DNA of 19,899 nucleotides from Legionellaceae bacterium (GTDB taxonomy: Bacteria; Pseudomonadota; Gammaproteobacteria; Legionellales; Legionellaceae), in the NCBI GenBank assembly GCA_947504795.1, contig CANNJG010000015.1, positions 1-19,899 of the forward strand, given 5' to 3'. Positions 13,467 to 19,899 of this stretch are shown here, piece by piece. The notes beneath the pieces are model-generated. The model searched no databases and was not told the origin of the DNA. It was given only the letters and a program-made list of their open reading frames with translations. How positions within the stretch are numbered: the first letter of the stretch is position 1; each line of letters opens with the position of its first letter. The position numbers and the translations under genes were made by a program.

Positions 13467-13972
13467 GCTGATTCTTCCATTAAATATTTGAGTGTTTTTC
13501 CACGTTTAGCCGCAACATAATCAGGGGTGCCTATCCTAACAAGGGCTAAAACGGTTGCTCTGACAATATTGCTTGGATTTGTAGATCCAATGCTTTTAGC
13601 AAGAATGTTTTGGACACCAAGCACTTCTAAAACCGCGCGCATGGCCCCACCGGCAATAATTCCTGTTCCGTCACTTGCAGGCTTCATAAAGACTTTAGAC
13701 GCACCATAGCTTTGGGTTATTTCATGATGGATGGTTGTTCCAGCCAGCGGAATGTAAACCATATTTTTACGGGCTTGTTCCATAGCCTTTTGTATGGCGA
13801 TAGGCACTTCACGTGCTTTGCCTCGTCCATAACCTACTTTTCCTTTTCCATCACCAATGACCACAAGGACAGCGAAACCAAATACTCGTCCACCCTTTAC
13901 TACTTTTGCAGTTCTTGTTACGGAGACGAGTTTTTCTTGATACCCATCAGTTTTATTATCTTCAAATGCCAT
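13463..13972 (-). CDS. rpsE: 30S ribosomal protein S5
   Basis: S5 is a small-subunit protein at the mRNA entry channel, important for decoding accuracy. The dsRBD-like N-terminal domain contains VSVTRTAKVVKGGRVFGFAV (16-35) and GDGKGKVGYGRGKAREVP (40-57). The C-terminal half has PASDGTGIIAGGAMRAVLE, GVQNILAKSIGSTNPSN and AKRGKT. The VVKGGR loop, where spectinomycin-resistance changes are known to fall, looks wild type. The length of 169 is normal. It overlaps rpmD by ATGA. Confidence 0.98.
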   Translation of the reverse strand: MAFEDNKTDGYQEKLVSVTRTAKVVKGGRVFGFAVLVVIGDGKGKVGYGRGKAREVPIAIQKAMEQARKNMVYIPLAGTTIHHEITQSYGASKVFMKPASDGTGIIAGGAMRAVLEVLGVQNILAKSIGSTNPSNIVRATVLALVRIGTPDYVAAKRGKTLKYLMEESA

Positions 13973-13984
13973 AGCAAAGTTCCT

Positions 13985-14347
13985 TTAAAAATCCAAGCCA
14001 CCATCACGTGCGCCTTCGGCCAACGCTTTCACGCGGCCATGATATTTATAGCCTGCACGATCAAAGGCTACCTGTACAATGTTTTTTTCATTCGCACGCT
14101 GTGCAAGCAACTTACCAACTTCAAAGGCACGTTCTTTTTTTGTTCCCTTTAATGTTGGTTTCAATTCTTTATCAACCGTCGAGGCGGTTACTAACACAAT
14201 ATCTCCATTTTCTTCAGTCAAGATAATCTGAGCATAAATATTTGGATTGGAACGACTAACAACTAGACGCGGTCTCTGTGACTTGGCGTTAAATATTGTT
14301 GCTTTGATTTTTTTGGCTCTTCTTCTACGAGCTATTTCTTTATTCAT
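13985..14347 (-). CDS. rplR: 50S ribosomal protein L18
   Basis: L18 binds 5S rRNA and with L5 and L25 forms the 5S complex of the large subunit. RRRRAKKIKATIF, RPRLVVSRSNPNIYAQII (25-42) and VAFDRAGYKYHGRVKALAEG (93-112) identify it, followed by ARDGGLDF at the C-terminus. The length of 120 is close to the 117 of E. coli. It lies between rplF (9-base gap) and rpsE (12-base gap). Confidence 0.97.
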   Translation of the reverse strand: MNKEIARRRRAKKIKATIFNAKSQRPRLVVSRSNPNIYAQIILTEENGDIVLVTASTVDKELKPTLKGTKKERAFEVGKLLAQRANEKNIVQVAFDRAGYKYHGRVKALAEGARDGGLDF

Positions 14348-14356
14348 GGATTCACC

Positions 14357-14899
14357 CTATTTCTTTTTGGCTTCTTTGATGACAATTAATTCGCCGGCAT
14401 AACGTACGCCTTTGCCTTTATAGGGTTCAGGAGGTCGAAACGAACGTATTTCAGAAGCAGCCTGCCCGAGTAATTGTTTGTCAATACCCTTTAAAATAAC
14501 TGTTGTATTATTAGGAGTCTCTGCAATTATTCCTTTAGGTAACGTATACTCGAGTGGATGAGAGAAACCTAAAGACAGCGTCAAAATATTTTCTTTTGCC
14601 TGCGCTCTGTAGCCGACACCTACTAATTCGAGTGTCTTTTCAAAGCCAGCTGTAACACCCTTGATCATGTTACTTACAAGTGCTCTGGCCGTACCTGCCT
14701 GCGCCCAGGCAGCTGGATCATTCGCCGCCGGCTGAAATGTTACCACATTTTTATCCTCTTCTGTAAGTGCTACTCGCACCAAAGAATTACAATGCTGCGT
14801 CAGAGATCCCTTAGGTCCTTTAACAGTAATCTGATGTGTGCCAATTTCAATTAGTACTTTATCCGGTAATGTGATATTAGCTTTTGCTACTCTAGACAT
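14357..14899 (-). CDS. rplF: 50S ribosomal protein L6
   Basis: L6 sits near the base of the L7/L12 stalk and binds 23S rRNA close to the sarcin-ricin loop. MSRVAKANITLPDKVLIEI opens the first of its two repeated domains. LELVGVGYRAQAKENILTLS (90-109) and GFSHPLEYTLPKGI open the second domain. The C-terminal signature RPPEPYKGKGVRYAGE (154-169) is complete. The length of 180 is typical, though DPAAWAQAGTARALVSNMI (61-79) differs slightly from common versions. It is 20 bases after rpsH. Confidence 0.97.
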   Translation of the reverse strand: MSRVAKANITLPDKVLIEIGTHQITVKGPKGSLTQHCNSLVRVALTEEDKNVVTFQPAANDPAAWAQAGTARALVSNMIKGVTAGFEKTLELVGVGYRAQAKENILTLSLGFSHPLEYTLPKGIIAETPNNTTVILKGIDKQLLGQAASEIRSFRPPEPYKGKGVRYAGELIVIKEAKKK

Positions 14900-14919
14900 G
14901 TTTTATCCTCAACTCCAAT

Positions 14920-15315
14920 TTAAGCAACTTCACAAATAACTTCACCACCCACATTCTCTTTTTTTGCCATGGTATGTGACAAAATCCCTTTGGAAGTCGA
15001 CAAAATTGAAATGCCGAAACCAGAAACGGGTTGGAATTCTTTTACGGATTTGTAAACCCGCAAGCCAGGACGACTAACTCTGCGGATTTTCTCAATAACC
15101 GGTTTGTTTTGATAATATTTTAAGTCTATCGTTAGGGTCTTAAAAGAACTCTGATCCATTTCTACTTGAAAATCACTGATGTACCCTTCATCTTTTAACA
15201 CACGAGCGATATCATGCTTTAAAATAGAGGATGGTACTTTGACTTGTGGATGTTTTGCTCTCTGTCCATTTCGAATTCTGGTCAACATATCAGCAACTGG
15301 ATCTTGCATTGTCAC
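14920..15315 (-). CDS. rpsH: 30S ribosomal protein S8
   Basis: S8 is a primary 16S rRNA-binding protein of the central domain, and in E. coli it represses the spc operon by binding its mRNA. MTMQDPVADMLTRIRNGQRA at the start and VSRPGLRVYKS, then GFGISILSTSKGILSH and GGEVICEVA at the C-terminus are diagnostic. It has 131 residues, as is usual. The start is GTG at 15315: its GGAG lies 7 bases upstream, while the ATG two codons later is 13 bases away, and M-x-MQDP is the normal N-terminus. A 62-base gap separates it from rpsN. Confidence 0.97.
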   Translation of the reverse strand: MTMQDPVADMLTRIRNGQRAKHPQVKVPSSILKHDIARVLKDEGYISDFQVEMDQSSFKTLTIDLKYYQNKPVIEKIRRVSRPGLRVYKSVKEFQPVSGFGISILSTSKGILSHTMAKKENVGGEVICEVA

Positions 15316-15377
15316 ATTTATTCTCCAAATTAATATCTTTGTGTAACACCATCAGGGGTGCAATTAAAAATGGGGGA

Positions 15378-15680
15378 CTACCAGCTTGACTTTCGTCCGC
15401 CAGTCACATTTCCCGACATCAACTGTTGTCTTAAACAAATGCGGCATAAGCCAAACTTTCGATAGACGGCATGCGCACGACCACATTGTTGGCAGCGTGT
15501 TGAATGTCTTGCTGCACACGAATTTATGGGTAATTTAGCTAAATCAGTTTGCGCTTTTACAATCGAGTCAAAATCTTTAGAAGATTTAATGATCGCTTTA
15601 AGCTCTAAACGCCTAGTCTTATGCTTTTTGACTAAGTTTGCTTTTTTTTGCTCTCTTTCAAGTATCGATTTTCTTGCCAC
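15378..15680 (-). CDS. rpsN: 30S ribosomal protein S14, long form carrying a four-cysteine zinc ribbon
   Basis: S14 belongs to the 30S head near the A site. The 100-residue length and the N-terminal half (MARKSILERE, RRLELKAIIKSS, LAKLPINSC) are those of the long S14 found in Proteobacteria, which normally lacks cysteines. The C-terminal half instead reads RCQQCGRAHAVYRKFGLCRI, with Cys63, Cys66, Cys79 and Cys82 in CX2C-X12-CX2C spacing, as in the short zinc-binding S14 of Gram-positive bacteria. The ending GGRKSSW is standard. The start is GTG at 15680 with AGGA about 8 bases upstream. It lies between rplE and rpsH as expected, so it is the only copy in the operon, not an extra paralogue. 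See findings. Confidence 0.95.
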   Translation of the reverse strand: MARKSILEREQKKANLVKKHKTRRLELKAIIKSSKDFDSIVKAQTDLAKLPINSCAARHSTRCQQCGRAHAVYRKFGLCRICLRQQLMSGNVTGGRKSSW

Positions 15681-15692
15681 AATCGTGATCCT

Positions 15693-16238
15693 CTATGTTC
15701 TATCTTTTAATGGGAAATTAAACGCCTCTAAAAGGGCTTTTCCTTCTGCATTTGTCTTGGCAGATGTGGTGATACAAATGTCCAAACCTCTTATCACATC
15801 AATCTTGTCAAAATCGATTTCAGGAAAAACTATTTGTTCATGCAAGCCAAAACTATAATTCCCTCGTCCGTCAAATGATTTAGGATTCAAACCGCGAAAG
15901 TCTCTTACACGTGGTAGCGTCACGCTTATTAATCTTTCTAAAAACTCGTACATTCTGTTAGCCCGTAATGTGACCTTACATCCAATTGGCCATCCATCAC
16001 GGATTTTAAAACCAGCAATAGATTTTTTTGCTAAGTTGACAACCGGTTTTTGGCCTGAAATCTTTACCATGTCTTCAAGCGCATGGGTCATGACTTTTTT
16101 GTCAGTAACAGCTTCACCCACACCCATATTTAGGGTTATTTTTAGGATTTTGGGAATTTCCATAGGTGACGCGTATTGGAATTTCTGCATAAGTTCAGGA
16201 GCTATTTTTTCTTTGTATAATTTTTTTAATGTGGCCAT
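15693..16238 (-). CDS. rplE: 50S ribosomal protein L5
   Basis: L5 binds 5S rRNA in the central protuberance and contacts the P-site tRNA. The family signatures are IPKILKITLNMGVGEAV (28-44), GQKPVVNLAKKSIAGFKIR (62-80) with WPIGCKVTLR next, and RDFRGLNPKSFDGRGNYSFG (112-131) followed by EQIVFPEI and DICITTSAKTN. The length of 181 is close to the 179 of E. coli. It lies 10 bases after rplX and 12 before rpsN. In E. coli the S8 repressor site lies at the start of this gene; I could not confirm such a hairpin here. Confidence 0.98.
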   Translation of the reverse strand: MATLKKLYKEKIAPELMQKFQYASPMEIPKILKITLNMGVGEAVTDKKVMTHALEDMVKISGQKPVVNLAKKSIAGFKIRDGWPIGCKVTLRANRMYEFLERLISVTLPRVRDFRGLNPKSFDGRGNYSFGLHEQIVFPEIDFDKIDVIRGLDICITTSAKTNAEGKALLEAFNFPLKDRT

Positions 16239-16248
16239 TTAATTTCAC

Positions 16249-16578
16249 CTATTTCGCAGCGTCAACCAATTCATCATTGGACTTGAAGTAACGTACTTTG
16301 ATGTGTTTTCCATTGCGTTCAACAAATCTAAATCCAATTTTGTCCGCCTTTTTCGTCGCCTGATTGTATAGCGCAATATTTGAAATGTGGATAGAAGCTT
16401 CTTTGCTTATTATTCCACCCTTCTCATTTAATTGAGGATTAGGTTTGACATGCTTTTTAACTAAGTTCGCACCATCTACCCAGACCCTTTCTTCGACAAC
16501 ACGGCTGACTGCACCGACATGGCCTTTACTCTTGCCAGTCATGACAATAACGGTATCTTTTGATTTAATTCTCTTCAT
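16249..16578 (-). CDS. rplX: 50S ribosomal protein L24
   Basis: L24 is an assembly-initiating protein that binds the 5' end of 23S rRNA. The KOW motif spans KDTVIVMTGKSKGHVGAVSR (7-26); VKKHVKPNPQLNEKGGI (40-56) and EASIHISNIALY follow, as in the family. The length of 109 is a little above the 104 of E. coli. It lies 13 bases after rplN with a GGAA-type ribosome site. Confidence 0.97.
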   Translation of the reverse strand: MKRIKSKDTVIVMTGKSKGHVGAVSRVVEERVWVDGANLVKKHVKPNPQLNEKGGIISKEASIHISNIALYNQATKKADKIGFRFVERNGKHIKVRYFKSNDELVDAAK

Positions 16579-16591
16579 CTCTCGTTCCTTT

Positions 16592-16957
16592 CTACAACAC
16601 TTCTGCGGCTAGCGAAATAATTTTCATGAATCTCTCTCTAAGCTCACGTGTCACTGGTCCAAAAATGCGGGTACCAATCGGCTCATACTGGTTGTTAAGT
16701 AGTACTGCGGCGTTTCCATCAAAGCGAATGAGAGAGCCATCAGCTCGACGGACGCCCTGCGCAGTGCGGACAACGACAGCATTCATAACCGAACCTTTTT
16801 TCACTTTGCTTCTTGGGATAGCATCTTTAACACTAACCTTTATCACATCACCCACACGGGCATATCTTCTGTGCGATCCGCCTAGGACTTTAATACACAT
16901 TACCCTTCTCGCACCGCTGTTATCTGCGACTTCAAGTACGGTCTGCATTTGTATCAT
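16592..16957 (-). CDS. rplN: 50S ribosomal protein L14
   Basis: L14 binds 23S rRNA at the subunit interface next to L19. VLEVADNSGARRVMCIKVLG (7-26), the central KVKKGSVMNAVVVRTAQGVR and PIGTRIFGPVTRELR (97-111) are unmistakable. It has 121 residues against 123 in E. coli. The short run before IGTRIFGP is one residue shorter (NNQYEP), which fits the difference. This is the first gene of the spc operon, with its own promoter just upstream and a TGGAG site about 8 bases before the ATG. Confidence 0.98.
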   Translation of the reverse strand: MIQMQTVLEVADNSGARRVMCIKVLGGSHRRYARVGDVIKVSVKDAIPRSKVKKGSVMNAVVVRTAQGVRRADGSLIRFDGNAAVLLNNQYEPIGTRIFGPVTRELRERFMKIISLAAEVL

Positions 16958-16998
16958 TCTTGATCTCCAGATCTCTGTCAGTCAGAAAAAGGTTGCTG

Positions 16999-17027
16999 AT
17001 TATATCAGACCTCTGTTTGGATTGAAA
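16999..17027 (-). promoter_or_regulatory. spc operon promoter (between rpsQ and rplN)
   Basis: On the minus strand the extended -10 element TGATATAAT (17007-16999) is perfect; the -35 (TTTCAA, 17027-17022, 17-base spacer) is weak, as is usual for extended -10 promoters. The -10 lies inside a small dyad CTGAT-ATA-ATCAG. The predicted start near 16992 leaves about 35 bases before rplN. The 86-base gap is one of the two largest within the ribosomal cluster and is where E. coli starts its spc operon. Confidence 0.6.
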
Positions 17028-17043
17028 GTTTATCACGTTATAA

Positions 17044-17310
17044 TTACGAAATTACCTCAACAAGCACCCAGTTTTTCAACTTAGAAAGGGGCCTTGATTC
17101 TCGTATTTTTACAATATTTCCAACCTTACACACTTCATTTTCATCATGTGCATGAAGCTTTGATCGTCGCCGTAATATCTTCCCGTACTTGGGGTGGGTC
17201 ACGGTGCGTTCGACTTGAACCACAATTGTTTTTTGCATTTTGTCACTTATTACTTTACCAATCATGATTTTTCCAGTGGCTTGTTCTATGGTTTCAGCTG
17301 TTGCAGTCAT
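17044..17310 (-). CDS. rpsQ: 30S ribosomal protein S17
   Basis: S17 is a primary 16S rRNA-binding protein of the OB-fold type in the small-subunit body. GKVISDKMQKTIVVQVERTV (19-38 counted from the GTG frame), HPKYGKILRRRSKLHAHDE (40-58), then VGNIVKIRESRPLSKLKNW identify it. Two starts are possible: GTG at 17313 and ATG at 17310. The ATG has the better distance to an AGGT site (about 5 bases) and overlaps the rpmC TGA by one base, so I chose it, giving 88 residues. The N-terminal ten or so residues are longer than in many S17 proteins. It ends the S10 operon. Confidence 0.96.
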   Translation of the reverse strand: MTATAETIEQATGKIMIGKVISDKMQKTIVVQVERTVTHPKYGKILRRRSKLHAHDENEVCKVGNIVKIRESRPLSKLKNWVLVEVIS

Positions 17311-17504
17311 CACTTACCTGCCTTCTCTGTCATTAGGGTTTTAATTCGTGCAATCGTACGTCGAGCAAGCTTGACTACATGCGGCTTATCCAGAGCACCA
17401 TTTGCTTTTCTCAAACGCTGGTTTAATTGCTCTTTTCGTATCACTAGTATTTCTGCTTCTAACTGATTAACATCCAGAGCACGTAATTCACTTACAGTTT
17501 TCAT
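17310..17504 (-). CDS. rpmC: 50S ribosomal protein L29
   Basis: L29 is a small two-helix protein at the polypeptide exit tunnel, near the docking site of trigger factor and SRP. ELRALDVNQLEAEILVIRKE (6-25) and VVKLARRTIARIKTLMTEK (43-61) are the helices; the usual FNLR run appears as LNQRLRKANGAL (27-38). It has 64 residues, as is normal. Its ATG overlaps the rplP stop by one base (TAATG), and its stop overlaps the rpsQ start, so rplP-rpmC-rpsQ are coupled. Confidence 0.96.
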   Translation of the reverse strand: MKTVSELRALDVNQLEAEILVIRKEQLNQRLRKANGALDKPHVVKLARRTIARIKTLMTEKAGK

Positions 17505-17917
17505 TACATCACCTTCCGTTCTTCAAACACTACTTTAAATGGCAGCTTCGCCTTCGCTAAGTTGAAAGCTTCGATAGCGAGCTCACGGGTCACACCTTCC
17601 ATTTCAAATATAACTTTTCCGGGTTGAATTAGCGCAACCCAGTATTCAACATTCCCTTTACCTTTTCCTTGACGCACTTCTAAAGGCTTTTGCGTAATCG
17701 GCTTATCAGGAAAAACACGAATCCAGATCTTTCCGCCTCGTTTGACATGACGCGTCATGGCGCGTCGTGCTGCTTCTATTTGCCGCGCAGTTAGGCGCCC
17801 GCGTTCCAATGCTTTCAGACCAAATTCACCAAAACTTACAGAATTGCCACGAAGTGCAAGCCCGCGATTTCGGCCTTTCATTTGTTTGCGAAATTTCGTT
17901 CTCTTTGGTTGTAACAT
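17504..17917 (-). CDS. rplP: 50S ribosomal protein L16
   Basis: L16 organises the A-site tRNA elbow region and is needed for late large-subunit assembly. MLQPKRTKFRKQMKGRNRGL at the start, then GEFGLKALERGRLTARQIEA (31-50), RRAMTRHVKRGGKIWIRVFP (51-70) and the loop RQGKGKGNVEYWVA near residues 82-95 are all present. In E. coli the arginine of this last loop (Arg81) is hydroxylated; the equivalent Arg is kept here. The length of 137 is typical. It follows rpsC by 19 bases. Confidence 0.98.
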   Translation of the reverse strand: MLQPKRTKFRKQMKGRNRGLALRGNSVSFGEFGLKALERGRLTARQIEAARRAMTRHVKRGGKIWIRVFPDKPITQKPLEVRQGKGKGNVEYWVALIQPGKVIFEMEGVTRELAIEAFNLAKAKLPFKVVFEERKVM

Positions 17918-17936
17918 ATCTCTTTCCCTCTATTCC

Positions 17937-18587
17937 TTACTTATCAGTAGGACGATTTTTTTGAGTAACAGTCTCACCTTTAAATATCCAGACCTTCACA
18001 CCAATAATACCGTAAGTAGTTTTGGATTCAGCTGTGCCATAATCAATGTCGGCACGAAAGGTATGTAACGGGACACGTCCTTCACGGTACCATTCGCTTC
18101 TTGCAATTTCTGCACCGCCTAACCGTCCCGAAACGCAGATCTTAATTCCTTTGGCTCCACCCTTCAATGCTGACGTTACAGATCGTTTCATCGCTCGGCG
18201 AAACATGACGCGCTGTTCTAGCTGCTGGGCTATGCTTTCAGCAACTAAAGTTGCATCCAAATCTGGTTTTTTTACTTCTTCAATGTTCAAATGGACTGGC
18301 ACACCTAAACGCTGAGATATATATGAGCGCAAACTCTCAATGCCGCCACCTTTTTTTCCAATCAGAACGCCCGGTCGCGCTGTATGAATAGTAACGATTG
18401 CATTGTTGGCAGGACGTGCTATTTGGATACGGCTCACAGCAGCACCGGACAGCTTCTTTTTAAGCTCTTTCCGAAGATTAATGTCCTGATTCAACAATTC
18501 TGCATAGTTATGAACTGCAAACCAATTTGAATTACATTCTTTATTGATACCCAGTCTAATTCCAATTGGATTAACTTTCTGGCCCAT
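17937..18587 (-). CDS. rpsC: 30S ribosomal protein S3
   Basis: S3 lines the mRNA entry tunnel and helps unwind incoming mRNA with S4 and S5. The sequence starts MGQKVNPIGIRLGINKECNS. The KH domain has RPGVLIGKKGGGIESLR, with the GKKG loop. The C-terminal domain has GAKGIKICVSGRLGGAEIAR, SEWYREGRVPLHTFRADIDY, then GTAESKTTYGIIGVKVWIFK. I chose the ATG at 18587, two bases after the rplV stop with GAGGA upstream. A longer frame from 18626 would overlap rplV and add 13 residues not found in the family. The length is then 216. The usual C-terminal tail is short. Confidence 0.97.
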   Translation of the reverse strand: MGQKVNPIGIRLGINKECNSNWFAVHNYAELLNQDINLRKELKKKLSGAAVSRIQIARPANNAIVTIHTARPGVLIGKKGGGIESLRSYISQRLGVPVHLNIEEVKKPDLDATLVAESIAQQLEQRVMFRRAMKRSVTSALKGGAKGIKICVSGRLGGAEIARSEWYREGRVPLHTFRADIDYGTAESKTTYGIIGVKVWIFKGETVTQKNRPTDK

Positions 18588-18589
18588 AA

Positions 18590-18925
18590 TTATTCCTCGT
18601 CCGATACGATGATAGTAATGTGACAACTTCGTTTGGAGATACGATTAGCTCTGCCTTTTGCGCGTGGCATGACACGTTTGAGTGTTGACGATTCATCCAC
18701 AAAAATCGAAGATATCTTTAGTTCATCGATGTCCACGCCATGATTATTCTCAGCGTTCGCAACGGCGGACTCTAAAAGTTTTAGCATTAAACGCGCACCT
18801 TTTTTAGGAGTAAACTTTAAAACCCCAAGGGCGGATGAAACACTCGTTCTTCTAATCATGTCTGCTACCAATCTACCTTTTTGAGCGGAGAGCGATGCAT
18901 TCTTTAATTTAGCTGTAACTTCCAT
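18590..18925 (-). CDS. rplV: 50S ribosomal protein L22
   Basis: L22 spans the large subunit, and its long beta-hairpin lines the exit tunnel, where macrolides bind. SAQKGRLVADMIRR (14-27), KLLESAVANAENNHGVDIDE and MPRAKGRANRISKRSCHITI (with the RAKGRA hairpin tip) are diagnostic. Two ATGs stand side by side (18928 and 18925). The second is preferred because the AGAGG site is then 5 bases away, giving 111 residues against 110 in E. coli. The stop is two bases before rpsC. Confidence 0.96.
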   Translation of the reverse strand: MEVTAKLKNASLSAQKGRLVADMIRRTSVSSALGVLKFTPKKGARLMLKLLESAVANAENNHGVDIDELKISSIFVDESSTLKRVMPRAKGRANRISKRSCHITIIVSDEE

Positions 18926-18936
18926 CATTGCCTCTT

Positions 18937-19215
18937 TTACTTGCCCTTGACTTTTCTATCGCCAGAGTGGCCTTTAAATGTTCGAGTCATTGAGAACTCA
19001 CCTAATTTATGACCAACCATGTTATCTGTAATGTAGACTGGCACATGATCACGACCATTATGAACAGCAATAGTTAACCCTATCATCGTTGGGATGACAA
19101 CTGAACGTCGGGACCAAGTTTTAATTGGCTTCTTTGATTTTGTTGCAACGGCCTCTTCGACTTTGTGCAACAAATGACCATCAATAAACGGACCTTTTCT
19201 AATAGAACGAGCCAC
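18937..19215 (-). CDS. rpsS: 30S ribosomal protein S19
   Basis: S19 works with S13 in the 30S head near the A and P sites. RKGPFIDGHLLHKVEEAV, then SRRSVVIPTMIGLTIAVHNG and HVPVYITDNMVGHKLGEFS are family signatures, followed by TRTFKGHSGDRKVKGK. It has 92 residues, as is usual. The start is GTG at 19215 with GAGG about 8 bases upstream; no ATG fits better. It is 36 bases after rplB and 11 before rplV. Confidence 0.97.
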   Translation of the reverse strand: MARSIRKGPFIDGHLLHKVEEAVATKSKKPIKTWSRRSVVIPTMIGLTIAVHNGRDHVPVYITDNMVGHKLGEFSMTRTFKGHSGDRKVKGK

Positions 19216-19251
19216 TATATTATCCTCTCTACATGTTGTGTAAACATACCA

Positions 19252-19899
19252 TTATTTCTTCTTACGACCTCTGACAATAAAACGATCCGTTCGCTTGTTA
19301 GAACGCGTTTTGTAACCTTTTGTTGGCAGACCCCATGGCGAACACGGGTGTCGCCCTGCGGAAGTTTTCCCTTCCCCACCGCCATGCGGATGGTCGACAG
19401 GGTTCATGGCTACCCCACGCACTGTTGGACGTATACCGCGCCAACGTTTAGCACCTGCTTTGCCGTATACCCGTAAACTGTGTTCACTATTACTAACTTC
19501 ACCTATCGTTGCGCGGCAAGTTAGAAGCACCTTACGCATTTCTCCTGAACGCAACTTCAACGTTGCATATGCGCCTTCTTTCGCTACAATCTGTCCACTA
19601 CAGCCGGCAGAGCGTAACATTTGTGCGCCCTTACCTGGCTTAAGTTCGACGCAATGGATAGTTGTTCCCAAAGGTATATTCTTCAACGGCAAGGCGTTGC
19701 CGACTTCAATAGGTGATTCTTCGCCACTTAATACTACCTGGTCTTTTTCAATACCTGAAGGGGCAATAATATACCTTCTTTCACCGTCTTTGTAAACCAA
19801 TAATGCGATTAAGGCAGTTCGATTGGGATCGTATTCAATCCGTTCGACCTTTGCAGGGATACTGTCCTTATTACGTTTGAAGTCTATTAGACGATATTG
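19252..19899 (-). CDS. rplB: 50S ribosomal protein L2, C-terminal part (start lies outside the window)
   Basis: L2 is a primary 23S rRNA-binding protein required for subunit joining and peptidyl transfer. The frame is open to the window edge; the last bases read QYRLIDFKRNKDSIPAKVER, the normal L2 N-terminal domain, so about 58 residues are missing. Further landmarks are YDPNRTALIALLVYKDGERR, KPGKGAQMLRSAGC, RWRGIRPTVRGVAMNPVDHP and HGGGEGKTSAGRHPCSPWG. The catalytically important His in VDHPHGGG is present. The frame of 125-130 residues on the opposite strand in this stretch is a shadow. Confidence 0.97.
   Translation of the reverse strand, partial: QYRLIDFKRNKDSIPAKVERIEYDPNRTALIALLVYKDGERRYIIAPSGIEKDQVVLSGEESPIEVGNALPLKNIPLGTTIHCVELKPGKGAQMLRSAGCSGQIVAKEGAYATLKLRSGEMRKVLLTCRATIGEVSNSEHSLRVYGKAGAKRWRGIRPTVRGVAMNPVDHPHGGGEGKTSAGRHPCSPWGLPTKGYKTRSNKRTDRFIVRGRKKK

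Noticed and set aside
15316..15377. Possible regulatory hairpin (CACC-N6-GGTG) between rpsN and rpsH
   Set aside because: Only four base pairs with a 6-base loop, no T-run, and no resemblance that I can confirm to an S8 target.
18588..18626. Longer rpsC frame starting inside rplV
   Set aside because: The 13 extra residues are not part of S3, and the ATG at 18587 has a proper GAGGA site and gives the universal MGQKVNP start.
1..19899. CRISPR arrays, tRNA or rRNA genes, insertion sequences, integrase or attachment sites
   Set aside because: No regularly spaced repeats, no cloverleaf-like sequence with conserved T-loop, no transposase or integrase motifs, and no terminal inverted repeats were seen on either strand.

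Overview
The window is chromosomal DNA from a gammaproteobacterium with moderately AT-rich sequence. Three things support this. RpoA, the S3/S4/S11 proteins and SecY read like gammaproteobacterial family members. The ribosomal gene order is the standard S10-spc-alpha order. The coaBC-dut-algC order matches the arrangement known from Pseudomonas. The mix of intracellular-type features (decayed genes, small surface-sugar blocks) would fit the Legionellales, but I cannot prove the family from sequence alone.

Region 1 (1-4121, minus strand) is one probable operon read from about 4160 downwards: a Gmd-like sugar-nucleotide dehydratase, gmd, coaBC, dut and the first 103 codons of algC, which runs off the left edge. 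AlgC makes mannose-1-phosphate. Once this is converted to GDP-mannose, Gmd makes GDP-4-keto-6-deoxymannose. The second Gmd-like enzyme probably acts on the same or a neighbouring intermediate. CoaBC (coenzyme A) and Dut (dUTP removal) are housekeeping genes carried in the same transcript.

Region 2 (4122-4935) is a divergent intergenic stretch. It holds the minus-strand promoter of region 1, a small minus-strand gene for a cysteine-rich peptide that appears to be secreted but whose start codon looks damaged, a very good promoter for that gene with a perfect 7-bp dyad at its start point, and a weak promoter for the plus-strand glycosyltransferases.

Region 3 (4936-7391, plus strand) contains two GT4-type glycosyltransferases overlapping by ATGA. 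They probably build a surface polysaccharide from GDP-sugars supplied by region 1.

Region 4 (7392-8418) is decayed. A NUDIX hydrolase pseudogene with three single-base deletions and a missing N-terminus lies at 7451-8017. An orphan intrinsic terminator lies at 8067-8089. About 280 bases of unassigned sequence separate it from the terminator of the ribosomal cluster.

Region 5 (8419-19899, minus strand) is the ribosomal protein supercluster. In transcription order it runs rplB (partial), rpsS, rplV, rpsC, rplP, rpmC, rpsQ | rplN, rplX, rplE, rpsN, rpsH, rplF, rplR, rpsE, rpmD, rplO, secY, rpmJ | rpsM, rpsK, rpsD, rpoA, rplQ, terminator. Promoter-like sequences lie at the two places where E. 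coli starts the spc and alpha operons. The most unusual item here is S14, which has the long form's length but carries the complete four-cysteine zinc ribbon of the short form. I found no convincing new multi-gene system. The best leads are the S14 hybrid, the tandem Gmd pair, the damaged secreted peptide with its operator-like dyad, and the orphan terminator region.
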